DNA of 64,000 nucleotides from Chlamydiota bacterium (GCA_021772465.1 JAJFLX010000011.1:1-64000), one strand, 5' to 3'. Counted from the stretch's first letter, positions 1 to 8,418 are shown. Translations and numbers: made by a program. The notes: generated by a model from the sequence alone, not told the origin.

Positions 1-74
1 CGATCAATCCTGGGATCTGATATTCCCCCAAATAAACTGATTAAATTAAATTCGATCCCCATAGTCTTCTCCAT
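1..74 (-). CDS. N-terminal fragment of a probable IS transposase, cut by the window edge
   Basis: An ATG at 74 on the minus strand opens a frame of 24 codons that runs off the left edge. Its end carries a DPRID motif followed by the first two bases of a likely Arg codon. Transposases of the ISAs1 / H-repeat group begin with a short helix and then a DPR-x-(D/R)-R motif, so this may be the start of such an enzyme. No terminal inverted repeat was recognised, and the start lacks a clear ribosome binding site, as is usual inside IS elements. The position next to a decapitated recombinase fits insertion of an IS into that gene. The fragment is short, so the family is a guess. Confidence 0.4.
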   Translation of the reverse strand, partial: MEKTMGIEFNLISLFGGISDPRID

Positions 75-120
75 TTAAGGCGACTATTTTCTATCGTCTA
101 GACTTTATCAATCAATCGTA

Positions 121-678
121 AATTTTAATGCGTTTTCCCTGAATGCCAAGGGAGTTTGCAAAAAGGTCTATATTCGTGAAGAGCCATTAGTCGAGTCCCT
201 ATCTCAATATTTTGACCAGATAGCCTTGAGTGAAGAGCAAATTGCCGATGTTACGAACTATTTAAAGAAAATTCATGAATCTGAAAGTTTATTTCATACT
301 GAAAGCCTTATGGCTCTGAGAAAAGAGCAAGATCGCATCCAAAAACGAGTCAGTCAGATGTATGACGATAAGCTCGATGGACTGATTGATGAGAAGATGT
401 ACCTCGACAAGGTCAGAGATTATAAAGCTCGCCAAGCTGAAATCGTTGAGCAGATGGCTCGCCATGAGAAAGCCGATCAAAACTTTTATATCACTGCCAA
501 TATGGTAATGAACCTGGCCGCTCGGGCTAGGGAGATCTTCGAAAGTTCTGAAGTCGATGAAAAACGCCAACTTTTGAATTTTGTGTTTCAGAACTTGAAA
601 TTAGACGGCAAAAAACTATCTATAGACACTTGTGAACCATTTACTACACTAGTGGACTATAAGAAGTGTCCAAAAGGA
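121..678 (+). pseudogene. Serine recombinase, C-terminal remnant
   Basis: The frame from 79 to 678 encodes the tail of a large serine recombinase (resolvase/invertase family). It has the end of the recombinase zinc ribbon (AKGVCKKVYIREE, encoded from about 136), a long coiled coil with the typical LDGLID and Y-x-x-K spacing, an EKRQLL motif and a final PFTTLVDY. The catalytic N-terminal domain and the first zinc-ribbon cysteines are absent, and the frame is closed by a stop at 76-78 just upstream. At the 3' end no stop codon occurs before tRNA-Tyr; the frame would read through the tRNA to 792. The gene has therefore lost both ends. It is a remnant of an integrated element, possibly broken by the IS whose transposase seems to start at 74. 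Confidence 0.75.
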
Positions 679-761
679 TGGGGGCGGCTGGATTCGAACC
701 AGCGTATCCGTAAGGAGTCGGATTTACAGTCCGATGCAATTGGCCGCTATGCGACACCCCC
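679..761 (-). tRNA. tRNA-Tyr (anticodon GTA)
   Basis: On the minus strand a class II tRNA folds with acceptor stem GGGGGTG/CGCCCCC (755-761 with 680-686), a T arm GCTGG-TTCGAAT-CCAGC, a long variable arm and the anticodon loop CTGTAAA, anticodon GTA for tyrosine. CCA is not encoded. It lies 12 bases upstream of tRNA-Thr in genome coordinates and would be transcribed after it. The remnant recombinase frame points into its 3' end. Confidence 0.95.
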
Positions 762-773
762 CCAAAAAAAAAT

Positions 774-846
774 TGCTGGAGAAAGGACTTGAACCCTCAA
801 CCGTCCGATTACAAGTCGGGCGCTCTACCAATTGAGCTACTCCAGC
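774..846 (-). tRNA. tRNA-Thr (anticodon TGT)
   Basis: A 73-base cloverleaf on the minus strand with acceptor stem GCTGGAG/CTTTCTCCAGC region (7 bp between 840-846 and 775-781), D-loop AATTGGTAGA, anticodon loop CTTGTAA with anticodon TGT (threonine), and T arm GAGGGTTCAAGTCCTTT. Discriminator A at 774; CCA not encoded. It sits between the SEC-C gene and tRNA-Tyr on the same strand. Confidence 0.95.
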
Positions 847-887
847 AAAGGTTGAAATATATACCAAAATGTACGCTTCCGCGCAAG

Positions 888-1280
888 CTACTTGTTATCT
901 CTATAGTCAATATCCGAGGAGTTAAACTCTTCATCAGGAGCTGGAAGATCTTGCGTACGATCTTGAGCAGCTTCAACCTCTTCTTCCTCATTATTTTGAG
1001 AAGCATCCTCTACTTCATCACTTCTGTAATCCTTTTGGGTCATCTTATACTTCCACCTTTCAAAAGCAGAAGTATCACCCGACCCCTCGGGAGCTTGTGG
1101 GGCTGCCTGATTAAAAATCGACTGCCCTTTATCTTGACCACTAAGCAAGGTCGCTTTGAATTTTCTTTTGCCAGACGGGGTATATCGGGCGCTCTCTTGC
1201 TGCTTGTGCATGCAACACGCTTTATACTTCTTCCCCGAGCCACATGGGCAGGGATCATTTCTGCCAACTTTTTTATTCAT
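888..1280 (-). CDS. SEC-C motif (SecA C-terminal-like zinc finger) protein
   Basis: A 130-residue protein that begins with a perfect SEC-C zinc motif: C11-x-C13, then GSGKKYKA, then C22-C23. In SecA this module binds zinc and contacts SecB and ribosomes; stand-alone SEC-C proteins are of uncertain function. The rest is basic around residues 40-60 and strongly acidic and glutamate-rich towards the C terminus ([10 protein letters not shown]), with no other domain visible, so it may be a small adaptor. The start is backed by an AGAGGAAA Shine-Dalgarno sequence. It is followed downstream on the same strand by tRNA-Thr and tRNA-Tyr. Confidence 0.75.
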   Translation of the reverse strand: MNKKVGRNDPCPCGSGKKYKACCMHKQQESARYTPSGKRKFKATLLSGQDKGQSIFNQAAPQAPEGSGDTSAFERWKYKMTQKDYRSDEVEDASQNNEEEEVEAAQDRTQDLPAPDEEFNSSDIDYRDNK

Positions 1281-1334
1281 AATTTCCTCTGAAATTGAGA
1301 AGAAAGTTTAACGGAGTTTCTATTTGCTGTCTAG

Positions 1335-2102
1335 GTGGAGAAGACGTATAATGTCTCTTTTATGCAAAGCATCGCTACCCCCCCGTGGACAAAACTTGGA
1401 AAACAGATAGAGAGTGCAACTCGCAAAGCGCTCTACGAATTCAAAATGCTAGAATCAGCTACTGGGGTCGCAGTCGCTCTCAGTGGAGGAAAAGATAGCC
1501 TGACGCTACTTTTTATGCTCAAAGCAATCTTAGGACGTGGTTTTCCGGGTCTTCCTCTCTATGCCATCCACGTCGGAGGTGAATTTTCTTGCGGCGCCGG
1601 AGTGCATGAAAGCTTTTTAGAAACGCTTTGCAAAGAGCTCTCCATCCCCTTGATTCGGCGGGAGTCGACACAAAAGCTGGAGTCTCTCGAATGTTACAGT
1701 TGCTCAAGAGAGAGAAGGGGGCTGATCTTTAGAGCAGCCCAAGAGGTCGGGGTCGATCGGGTCGCTTTTGGCCACCACCGGGATGATCATGCCCAAACTC
1801 TACTTCTTAACTTGCTCCATAAAGGGGAGTTTTCAGGAAATCTTCCAGTACTCGAGATGGTCGACTATGGGGTCACTATCATTCGTCCCCTCATCTTGCT
1901 TTCTGAGTCGCAAATCCTTGAATTTGCTAAGCTGCAAGGATTTGCAAGAGTGAGCTGCCAGTGCCCTGTCGGACAGCACTCGATGCGCAAACGTGTTGAT
2001 ACTTTATTGACCCAAATAGAAACCCTCTTTCCAAATGCACGATCCAATGTAGCGCGGGCCGGGCTGCTCTACGGATCGGATAAAGCCAGGAGAACTTCAT
2101 AA
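1335..2102 (+). CDS. PP-loop ATPase, TtcA-like (tRNA 2-thiocytidine-type)
   Basis: The N-type ATP pyrophosphatase family adenylates a nucleobase before sulfur or nitrogen transfer. The PP-loop SGGKDS lies at residues 50-55 (counted from the GTG at 1335). A CxxC pair follows at C120/C123 and further cysteines at C208 and C210. TtcA uses such cysteines to hold an Fe-S cluster when it thiolates cytidine 32 of tRNA. The motif FGHHRDDHAQT is also typical. An in-frame ATG at 1362 is an equally plausible start because neither has a strong Shine-Dalgarno. The stop overlaps the surE ATG by one base, so the two genes are translationally coupled; the same pair occurs in C. trachomatis (CT217-CT218). The exact substrate is not proven by sequence. 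Confidence 0.8.
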   Translation: MEKTYNVSFMQSIATPPWTKLGKQIESATRKALYEFKMLESATGVAVALSGGKDSLTLLFMLKAILGRGFPGLPLYAIHVGGEFSCGAGVHESFLETLCKELSIPLIRRESTQKLESLECYSCSRERRGLIFRAAQEVGVDRVAFGHHRDDHAQTLLLNLLHKGEFSGNLPVLEMVDYGVTIIRPLILLSESQILEFAKLQGFARVSCQCPVGQHSMRKRVDTLLTQIETLFPNARSNVARAGLLYGSDKARRTS

Positions 2103-2908
2103 TGAAAAAGCCTAAAATTTTATTAACCAATGACGATGGGATCCACGCTCCAGGTATAAAGAGACTCTGGGCAGCGCTTGAGCTTGCAGATTTTGCCGAT
2201 CTTATGATCATTGCTCCTGCTGCAGAGCAATCGGGAACCAGCGTCTCTATTACCTGGAATCGCCCTATTTTGATTCAGAAAGTGGCGTGGGAAAAACAGA
2301 CCCCCGCATGGTCGGTCGATGCAACGCCTGCAGATTGTGTGAAGATGGCAGAACGAATCATTCTCAAACAACGCCCCGATCTTATTATCTCAGGCATCAA
2401 TGCCGGCTCAAATGCAGGAAGAAACGTGTTGCACTCAGGCACTGTGGGCGCTGTGATTGAAGGAATCTTTCGCGGCATCCCAGGCATCGCTTTTTCTTGC
2501 GAGGATGTCAAAAACCCCAATTATCATGTCGCGGAAAAGTACGTGGTCGCTATTACTCGTTACCTACTTGCTAATCCCCTGCCAGCGGGATCTCTACTCA
2601 ATGTGAACTGCCCACGATCAGAGAATGAGCATGTGAAGGGTTTTTGCTGGACCCGCCAAGGGCAAGGACGGTGGAAAGAGGATCCCCGTTTGCACAAAGA
2701 GACAGAAGGTGGACCTATCTATTGGCTTGGAGGTAAGCCCGAAGAGCTGATCGAAGAGGAACATAGCGATATAGCATGGCTCAGAAAAGGGTACATGACC
2801 GCCGTTCCGATCCACGTACATGAGCTGACAGATCGACGTGAGTGGGAGTCAAGACAAGTGAGCTTTACGGCAATCTTTGAAAAAGAGTTGCCGGTAAATC
2901 AAAGCTGA
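2102..2908 (+). CDS. surE: 5'/3'-nucleotidase SurE
   Basis: SurE is a metal-dependent phosphatase of nucleoside monophosphates, acting in the cytoplasm. The family signature is complete: TNDDGIHAPG with metal-binding D11/D12, an acidic/serine segment AAEQSGTSVSIT, DATPADCV, and the GINAGSNAGRNVLHSGTVGA block. Length (268 residues) is normal. The start is fixed by the TAATG overlap with the upstream PP-loop ATPase. It is followed by two tRNA genes on the same strand. Order with the ATPase and the nearby ubiA/ubiX is that of classical Chlamydia. Confidence 0.95.
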   Translation: MKKPKILLTNDDGIHAPGIKRLWAALELADFADLMIIAPAAEQSGTSVSITWNRPILIQKVAWEKQTPAWSVDATPADCVKMAERIILKQRPDLIISGINAGSNAGRNVLHSGTVGAVIEGIFRGIPGIAFSCEDVKNPNYHVAEKYVVAITRYLLANPLPAGSLLNVNCPRSENEHVKGFCWTRQGQGRWKEDPRLHKETEGGPIYWLGGKPEELIEEEHSDIAWLRKGYMTAVPIHVHELTDRREWESRQVSFTAIFEKELPVNQS

Positions 2909-2932
2909 GATATGGTGATGCTCCATATTTGG

Positions 2933-3007
2933 GGGCGTATAGCTCAGCGGTAGAGCTCCTGTCTTACACACAGGCGGTCATAGGTTCAAATCCTGTTGCG
3001 CCCACCA
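2933..3007 (+). tRNA. tRNA-Val (anticodon TAC)
   Basis: Cloverleaf with acceptor stem GGGCGTA/TGCGCCC, D-loop AGCGGTAGA, anticodon stem CCTGT/ACAGG enclosing CTTACAC (anticodon TAC, valine), T arm ATAGGTTCAAATCCTGT, discriminator A at 3004 and an encoded CCA at 3005-3007. It sits two bases before tRNA-Asp and probably shares its transcript. Confidence 0.95.
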
Positions 3008-3009
3008 AT

Positions 3010-3083
3010 GCGGGAGTAGTTCAATTGGTTAGAGCACCGCCCTGTCACGGCGGAAGTTGCGGGTTCGAGTCCCGTCTCCCGCG
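3010..3083 (+). tRNA. tRNA-Asp (anticodon GTC)
   Basis: A 74-base cloverleaf with acceptor stem GCGGGAG/CTCCCGC, anticodon stem CCGCC/GGCGG around CTGTCAC (anticodon GTC, aspartate), T arm GCGGGTTCGAGTCCCGT and discriminator G at 3083. Unlike its tRNA-Val neighbour it has no encoded CCA. Confidence 0.95.
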
Positions 3084-3103
3084 AACCTTTTTGGTAACGC
3101 CTC

Positions 3104-4012
3104 ATGGTAAGTTCGACACCCTCTCAGTTTCGTTTCGGCAAATATTACTTTAAATCCATTTTTTGGTTTATCATTGGAGCCGTCTTGGCTGCTTTTGGCG
3201 TCGAGGCTGTACTCATCCCCAACCAACTGATCGACGGAGGGGTTGTCGGTATTTCCATGATGGCAGCCTACCTCTTTGGGAATGAGCTTCTCCCCTACTT
3301 CCTCATTCTCTTCAATCTTCCTTTCGTCATTCTAGCTTATAAGCAGATAGGAAAACACTTCGTCATCCAGATGTTGACAGCTGTTTGCCTCTTCTCTATC
3401 GCACTTACCATGTTCTATTGGATCCCAACATGGTTTGATATCAAGAGACTTGAATTCTACGGAGACCCTCTTGAGGTTATTGTCTTAGCTGGCTTTATCA
3501 TCGGCTGTGGAATAGGGTTGATCATCCGTCACGGGGGTTCAACCGACGGTACAGAGATCATGGGAATCATTGTCAACCGGAAGCGGGGCTTCACGGTGGG
3601 TCAAGTGATCCTGTTTACCAATGTCTTTATTTTTGCACTTGCAGGTGTTGTCTACCGCGATTGGCATGTGGCCTTCTTGTCGCTTATGACTTATGTGGTA
3701 GCCACAAAAGTGATGGATGTCGTTATTGTCGGTTTTGAAGACACGAAGTCTGTCACAATCATTTCAGCCACCCCTCAACCCCTTGCCGACGTCTTGATCG
3801 AAGAGCTCAATGTTGGGATTACGGTTATGTATGGTCGGGGCGGCTACTCTGGAGATGCCCGCGAAATTCTCTACGTCGTCGTTGAGCGTCTCCAGCTCGC
3901 CGAACTCAAAGAAATTGTTCACAGAGTAGACCCCGGAGCCTTTATCGCAGTTGAAAACCTCCATGAAGTGATCAACGGCCGTGGACATTCAAATGCGACT
4001 TCTAATAAATAA
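3104..4012 (+). CDS. YitT family membrane protein (DUF161/DUF2179)
   Basis: A 302-residue integral membrane protein. Residues about 15-210 hold five or six hydrophobic segments with the family motif IPNQLIDGGVVGIS and a glycine-rich segment ending in HGGSTDGTEI. Residues about 215-295 form the soluble DUF2179 domain (GITVMYGRGGYSGD, then DPGAFIAVENLHEV). The family is widespread and its biochemical role is unknown. It starts 20 bases after tRNA-Asp, with only a weak ribosome binding site, and is followed by an unrelated ankyrin gene. Confidence 0.9.
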   Translation: MVSSTPSQFRFGKYYFKSIFWFIIGAVLAAFGVEAVLIPNQLIDGGVVGISMMAAYLFGNELLPYFLILFNLPFVILAYKQIGKHFVIQMLTAVCLFSIALTMFYWIPTWFDIKRLEFYGDPLEVIVLAGFIIGCGIGLIIRHGGSTDGTEIMGIIVNRKRGFTVGQVILFTNVFIFALAGVVYRDWHVAFLSLMTYVVATKVMDVVIVGFEDTKSVTIISATPQPLADVLIEELNVGITVMYGRGGYSGDAREILYVVVERLQLAELKEIVHRVDPGAFIAVENLHEVINGRGHSNATSNK

Positions 4013-4083
4013 TTTTTTAAAACCGTTTTTTATTTCTTCTTTAATATCATTTGTTAAAATTAGAAGAAATATGGGTTTATATT

Positions 4084-4545
4084 ATGACAATAACCGTTAC
4101 TCCATCTCTTCATCTAGCCGCGCGAGCTGGCGAAACAGGTAGAATAAGAGAGCTCATTGTCAATGGGACAGACGTCAATCAACTGGGAAATGATGGTGAA
4201 ACCGCTCTTTGGTGGGCCGTTCGCGAAGGGAAGCGAGAGAGTGTCCATGCGCTTTTAGCTGAAGGGTGCCCGGTGACGCAAGATCTCTTGGTCGTAGCTG
4301 TTGCCACAGAGCATTTCGACCTTGAGATCATCAAAACACTTCTTGCGATGGGGCTAGATTCAGCCAAGACCCAGATTGAGGACCAAAATTTAATCGATTA
4401 CGTCTATGACTTATGGTTTGAGACTAAAGATGATGACCACCACGCCCTCTATGAACTACTCAAAGAGAATGAAGAGTCTACAAGGCCCCTCGCGGAACTT
4501 TTTTCGGTGATGGACGCCTTACTACTTTTCTCCCAGCGAGTGTAG
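4084..4545 (+). CDS. Ankyrin-repeat protein
   Basis: A 153-residue soluble protein. Residues about 7-70 contain two ankyrin-type repeats (PSLHLAARAGETGRIRELIVNG, here split as SLHLAARAG and ETALWWAVREGK), followed by weaker helical repeats up to about residue 130. Ankyrin repeats mediate protein-protein contacts and are frequent in effector proteins of intracellular bacteria. The ATG at 4084 was chosen; the longer TTG start at 4051 lacks support. Its last 97 bases overlap the end of ubiX, which runs the other way. No secretion signal can be read from sequence, so effector status is only a possibility. Confidence 0.65.
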   Translation: MTITVTPSLHLAARAGETGRIRELIVNGTDVNQLGNDGETALWWAVREGKRESVHALLAEGCPVTQDLLVVAVATEHFDLEIIKTLLAMGLDSAKTQIEDQNLIDYVYDLWFETKDDDHHALYELLKENEESTRPLAELFSVMDALLLFSQRV

Positions 4546-5105
4546 AGTGCGTGCTCGATTTTGAGCACATCCAGTACTTTGCCCACAAGAAAATCCTCAA
4601 TATCTCCTACTGTTTTAGGCTCTATGTACCACGCAGGAATGGGTGGAATAATTGTCGCGCCATACTGACTTAGCTTGTGGAGGTTTTCAAGATGGAGGGT
4701 AGAAAATGGGGTTTCTCTTGGCACCAAAATAAGGGGGCGCCTCTCTTTTAAAGTTACATCAGCAGCCCGGCGCAAAGCGTTGTCACCTAAACCGGCCGAA
4801 ATTGCGGCCACAGTTGTCATACTACATGGGATAACGATCATGCCATCTGTCAAGTAAGAGCCACTCGCTATGGAGGCGCCGACATCTTGAATCGGATGGC
4901 AAGAAATGAGCTCTTTCTCTTCAATGGAATCAATAAAACGCGAGGGGGTCGCAAACTGCTTTCCCATCTCCAGTGAAATCGTGTAGAGGGCATAACTACT
5001 CATCACAAGATCGACGTAGTGGCCCGCTTGAACGAGCGCTTGCACGGTTTTCTTAGCCAAGATGACCCCAGAGGCGCCACTTACCCCTACTACATACCGC
5101 CCCAT
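4449..5105 (-). CDS. ubiX: Flavin prenyltransferase UbiX (MqnL-type)
   Basis: UbiX makes prenylated FMN, the cofactor of UbiD-type decarboxylases; in organisms using the futalosine route the homologue acts in menaquinone synthesis. The FMN-binding GVSGASG lies at residues 7-13 and the conserved MIVIPCSMTTVAAISAG, LILVPRETPFS and GATIIPPIPAWY blocks are present. The start at 5105 places the motif correctly and overlaps the end of ubiA by 16 bases. The reading frame continues about 30 residues beyond the usual UbiX end (serine-rich tail) and overlaps the convergent ankyrin gene; the tail may be dispensable. Menaquinone genes mqnD and mqnB are at 50-51.6 kb. Confidence 0.92.
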   Translation of the reverse strand: MGRYVVGVSGASGVILAKKTVQALVQAGHYVDLVMSSYALYTISLEMGKQFATPSRFIDSIEEKELISCHPIQDVGASIASGSYLTDGMIVIPCSMTTVAAISAGLGDNALRRAADVTLKERRPLILVPRETPFSTLHLENLHKLSQYGATIIPPIPAWYIEPKTVGDIEDFLVGKVLDVLKIEHALYTRWEKSSKASITEKSSARGLVDSSFSLSSS

Positions 5106-5911
5106 AAAAGACTCCCAGTGAGAAATAAAAATACTATTAAAGCCATTCCAAAATTGTGAAGGTAGAAGGGCCTCGGGCGCCAAAGCCACCAACCGCAAGT
5201 AGGAATCACAAGAAAGAAGAAGGGCGAGAGTTTGGCCATGATACCCAAACCTAAAAGAGAAAATAGAGCTCCGATGTGGAGCCACGAAGCAATTTTTTTA
5301 CTCTGATCAAGCCCTACAAGCGCAGGGAGAGAAAAGAGTCCTCGTTTGCGATCAAACTCATAGTCTTGCATGGCATAAAGAATGTCCCCCGCTGCAATAA
5401 TAAAAAATGCGACAAGGCCAAGACAAATCGAGGCAGGAAGCACTCTCCCTGTCAGCGCTGCAGAAGCCATGACAGGACTTAAAAAATGAATCAAACCTAA
5501 GGCAAAATGACACATAGCCGTGACTCGCTTCATAAAGGAATAGACGACCAAAAGTGCGGCAACAAAAGGCGCCAAAAAAAGACATAAGAGATTGATCTGA
5601 TAGCAGATTACCAAAAAACCGATCAAAGCGCCCCAGGCTAGAAGAAGTACTTCGTTTGGGTTAGCCTCCCCTCGAGGAAGAACACGATCGGTTGTGCGGG
5701 GGTTGTCACGATCAATATCTCTATCTATGAGCTGGTTAAAAGCCATTCCAGAGATTCGTGCTAACAAAAAAGCAGGAAGAATTAAAAGCCACTTGTAGGA
5801 GAAAAAAGGCCCCCCTAACGTGATAGGCAAGAGAGCTCCTGCCAGAAGAAAGGGCAAGCCAAACAGTGTTTGGCTGAGCTGCGTCAATCGGCTAAACGTC
5901 GTATAATTCAT
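5090..5911 (-). CDS. ubiA: UbiA-type polyprenyltransferase (MqnP-like)
   Basis: An integral membrane enzyme that attaches a polyprenyl chain to an aromatic acid during quinone synthesis. The first aspartate-rich motif NQLIDRDIDRDNPRT and the second, DYEFDRKRGL, both needed for Mg-diphosphate binding, are present, with about eight hydrophobic segments over 273 residues. The ATG at 5911 was preferred to one 30 bases upstream because family members begin just before the first membrane segment. It overlaps ubiX by 16 bases. Given mqnD and mqnB elsewhere in the window, the likely product is menaquinone rather than ubiquinone. Confidence 0.9.
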   Translation of the reverse strand: MNYTTFSRLTQLSQTLFGLPFLLAGALLPITLGGPFFSYKWLLILPAFLLARISGMAFNQLIDRDIDRDNPRTTDRVLPRGEANPNEVLLLAWGALIGFLVICYQINLLCLFLAPFVAALLVVYSFMKRVTAMCHFALGLIHFLSPVMASAALTGRVLPASICLGLVAFFIIAAGDILYAMQDYEFDRKRGLFSLPALVGLDQSKKIASWLHIGALFSLLGLGIMAKLSPFFFLVIPTCGWWLWRPRPFYLHNFGMALIVFLFLTGSLLWGGM

Positions 5912-5955
5912 ATTCCAGTTGCAGTTTATCGCCTTGTACAATATTTATCTAGAAC

Positions 5956-6636
5956 ATGGATGAAGGCAAAAAACTCCAACAAGACTCTTGGAAAATCTTT
6001 CGAATCTTATCAGAGTTTGTCGATGGATTCGAATCGATGACTAAAATGGGACCCTCGGTCTCCATCTTTGGGTCAGCGCGGGTGCAGCCTAAGACTGCCT
6101 ACTACCAAATGGCCATAGAACTTGCTGAAAAAATTGCCGAGAAGGGTTTTGGAATTATTACAGGGGGCGGCCCCGGTATCATGGAAGCCGCAAACCGAGG
6201 CGCCCAAAAAGCGAACGGTCGATCGTGTGGACTATCAGTGACTCTTCCCTTCGAGGAGGATAGTAACCCCTATATCGATCCCAAATACAACCTCACTTTT
6301 CGCTACTTTTTTATTCGAAAAGTTATGTTTGTGCGCTATGCACAAGCCTTCATTTTTTTACCTGGAGGGTTTGGAACCTTAGATGAGCTTTTTGAAGCTC
6401 TCACTCTGATTCAAACTGAAAAAATCAAACCCTTCCCGTTGATTCTAATAGGCACCGAGTACTGGAAAGGACTTCTAGACTGGATCCAGTCGGTTTTATT
6501 AGAAAGACACTACCTCAAGAAAGAAGATCTCGATCTTGTGAGTGTCACAGATGACATCGATGAGGTGGTTGCAAGGATCGTGAAACACTACGAGCAAGTG
6601 GGCAAAGAGCCTACTTATGAGCTCGGTCAAAGTTAA
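5956..6636 (+). CDS. LOG family protein (TIGR00730; nucleotide 5'-monophosphate phosphoribohydrolase-like)
   Basis: A Rossmann-fold protein of 226 residues with the two signatures of the LOG family: GGGPGIMEAANRGA starting at residue 70 and PGGFGTLDE at 136-144. Characterised members split nucleoside monophosphates at the N-glycosidic bond; they are often misnamed lysine decarboxylases. The 45-base gap to the divergent ubiA leaves room for promoters of both. Its 3' end overlaps the end of the convergent accC by 26 bases. Confidence 0.88.
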   Translation: MDEGKKLQQDSWKIFRILSEFVDGFESMTKMGPSVSIFGSARVQPKTAYYQMAIELAEKIAEKGFGIITGGGPGIMEAANRGAQKANGRSCGLSVTLPFEEDSNPYIDPKYNLTFRYFFIRKVMFVRYAQAFIFLPGGFGTLDELFEALTLIQTEKIKPFPLILIGTEYWKGLLDWIQSVLLERHYLKKEDLDLVSVTDDIDEVVARIVKHYEQVGKEPTYELGQS

Positions 6637-7978
6637 AGCCCTCATCAATGAGGTCATCGACATACTTGATGTCGTACTTCGAGTGGATGAAATCAGGGTT
6701 TTCCATCATGTACTCGTGAAAGCTAATCGTCGATTTTACCCCCCCGATATGAAACTCTTTTAAGGCTCTTTTAGCAATAGCAATCGCCTCTTTTCGATCT
6801 TTTCCCTTTACGATTAGTTTGGCAATCATAGAGTCATAATAGGGAGGAATTTTGTAACCCGCATAACATGCGCTATCTACACGTACATTAGGGCCGCCAG
6901 GGACCATGTAGTAATCGAGATGTCCCGGCGAAGGAGCAAAATTGTGCTGGGGGTCTTCGGCATTGATCCTACATTGAATGATATGCCCTTTGAACTCGAC
7001 CTCCTTTTGTTTTCGACCGAGCTCTAATCCCATTGCTATGCGGATCTGTTCTTTTACAAGGTCGATCCCTGTGAGCTCTTCGGTTACCGTGTGCTCAACT
7101 TGGATTCTTGTGTTCATCTCCATAAAATAAAATTTATTGTCCCGATCTAAAAGAAATTCAACCGTACCTGCAGAGAAATATTTGGCGGCCTTCGCTACAT
7201 GAACAGCAGCCATACCAATATCATGCCGTAATTTTGGTGTGAGAATGGGGCTAGGAGCCTCTTCGATCAATTTTTGACGACGCCTTTGAATGGTGCAATC
7301 GCGCTCCCCTAAATGGATACAGTTGCCGGATTTATCTCCTAGCACTTGTACTTCAATGTGACGAGGGCGAACGATCATCTTTTCAAGATAGACATCGGGA
7401 TTGTTGAAACTAACTTCAGCTTCAGCCCGCGCAGCTGAAAAGAGACGCTCAAATTCTGAGGCCTTTTCAGCGATACGAATCCCCTTGCCCCCTCCCCCTG
7501 CAACAGCTTTGATGAAAAGAGGAAAACCTAATTTTTTAGCTATTTTCATCGCTTCAGCTACATCACGAACCACTCCATCAGATCCGAGGATGACCGGGCA
7601 CTTAGCTTTTTTAGCGATAGCTTTGGCTTCAGCCTTGTCACCCAGTCGGGCTATCGAGAGAGGAGAAGGTCCGATAAAATTTAAGCCGCAACTCTCGCAA
7701 ATGGATGCAAAGTTGGCATTCTCCGCTAGAAATCCATATCCCGGATGAATCGCATCGGCGCCCGTGATTTCACAAGCAGAGAGAATGTTTGCAATCTTTA
7801 GATAAGATTTGCTCGATTGAGGCTCTCCAATGCACACCGCTTCGTCTGCGTAAAGGACATGCAGCGCTTCCGCATCTGCTTGGGAGTAAACAGCTACAGT
7901 TTGCAAGCCGAGATCATGACAGGCGCGAATTATCCGTACTGCTATCTCTCCACGGTTTGCAATTAGCACCTTCTTCAT
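6611..7978 (-). CDS. accC: Acetyl-CoA carboxylase, biotin carboxylase subunit
   Basis: AccC carboxylates biotin on AccB using ATP and bicarbonate, the first step of malonyl-CoA synthesis. The protein has the normal length (455) and all landmarks: IANRGEIAVRIIRA at the N terminus, the ATP-grasp loop GGGGKGIRIA, the GERDCTIQRRRQKLIEEAPS segment and the active-site MEMNTRIQVEHTVTE. The ATG overlaps the accB stop (ATGA), the last gene of the rpe-efp-accB-accC operon. accA is at 54.9 kb; accD was not found in the window. Confidence 0.97.
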   Translation of the reverse strand: MKKVLIANRGEIAVRIIRACHDLGLQTVAVYSQADAEALHVLYADEAVCIGEPQSSKSYLKIANILSACEITGADAIHPGYGFLAENANFASICESCGLNFIGPSPLSIARLGDKAEAKAIAKKAKCPVILGSDGVVRDVAEAMKIAKKLGFPLFIKAVAGGGGKGIRIAEKASEFERLFSAARAEAEVSFNNPDVYLEKMIVRPRHIEVQVLGDKSGNCIHLGERDCTIQRRRQKLIEEAPSPILTPKLRHDIGMAAVHVAKAAKYFSAGTVEFLLDRDNKFYFMEMNTRIQVEHTVTEELTGIDLVKEQIRIAMGLELGRKQKEVEFKGHIIQCRINAEDPQHNFAPSPGHLDYYMVPGGPNVRVDSACYAGYKIPPYYDSMIAKLIVKGKDRKEAIAIAKRALKEFHIGGVKSTISFHEYMMENPDFIHSKYDIKYVDDLIDEGFNFDRAHK

Positions 7979-8418
7979 GAGGCCTCTATGCGACAGATTT
8001 TAGTGCCAAATTCTACGGGGTCACCACTCTTCAGGAAAATCTCCATGATCCGACCCCTCTTGCCAGCTTTTACTTCATTCATCACTTTCATAGCCTCTAC
8101 AATGCACAAGATGCTCCCCTCGTCTACTGTATCACCTACTTTGACAAAAGGAGGATCTTGAGGTGAGGGAGTCGCATAGAAGGTGCCGACCATTGGAGAG
8201 GTGATAAAGTCACCATCAGAAACGGGCTCTTTCAATGGAGGCGTCTCGGCAGCGGGCGCCGGGGCGGGAGGAGAAGAGGGCATAGGCGCTGCCTCAACTT
8301 TTGCTTGTTGAGGGGCTCGTTCTACTTCGATTTCAAACCCTTCGCGTTTTAAAGCCACTCGGTTGACAGAGCAACGCCCCATCGCTTGCATCAATTCTTC
8401 GATTTGTTTGAGATCCAT
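7975..8418 (-). CDS. accB: Acetyl-CoA carboxylase, biotin carboxyl carrier protein
   Basis: A 147-residue BCCP. Residues 1-35 form the N-terminal helical part, 36-66 an Ala/Pro-rich linker, and 70-147 the biotinyl domain. The biotinylation motif EAMKVMNEV places the modified lysine at K111. It is co-transcribed between efp (15 bases upstream) and accC (4-base overlap). Confidence 0.96.
   Translation of the reverse strand: MDLKQIEELMQAMGRCSVNRVALKREGFEIEVERAPQQAKVEAAPMPSSPPAPAPAAETPPLKEPVSDGDFITSPMVGTFYATPSPQDPPFVKVGDTVDEGSILCIVEAMKVMNEVKAGKRGRIMEIFLKSGDPVEFGTKICRIEAS

Noticed and set aside
679..792. Extension of the recombinase frame through tRNA-Tyr to 792
   Set aside because: The codons lie in a tRNA cloverleaf; the read-through peptide is an artefact of a lost stop codon.
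789..1292. Plus-strand frame across tRNA-Thr and the SEC-C gene
   Set aside because: Antisense to a protein with a perfect zinc motif and to a tRNA; no ribosome binding site.
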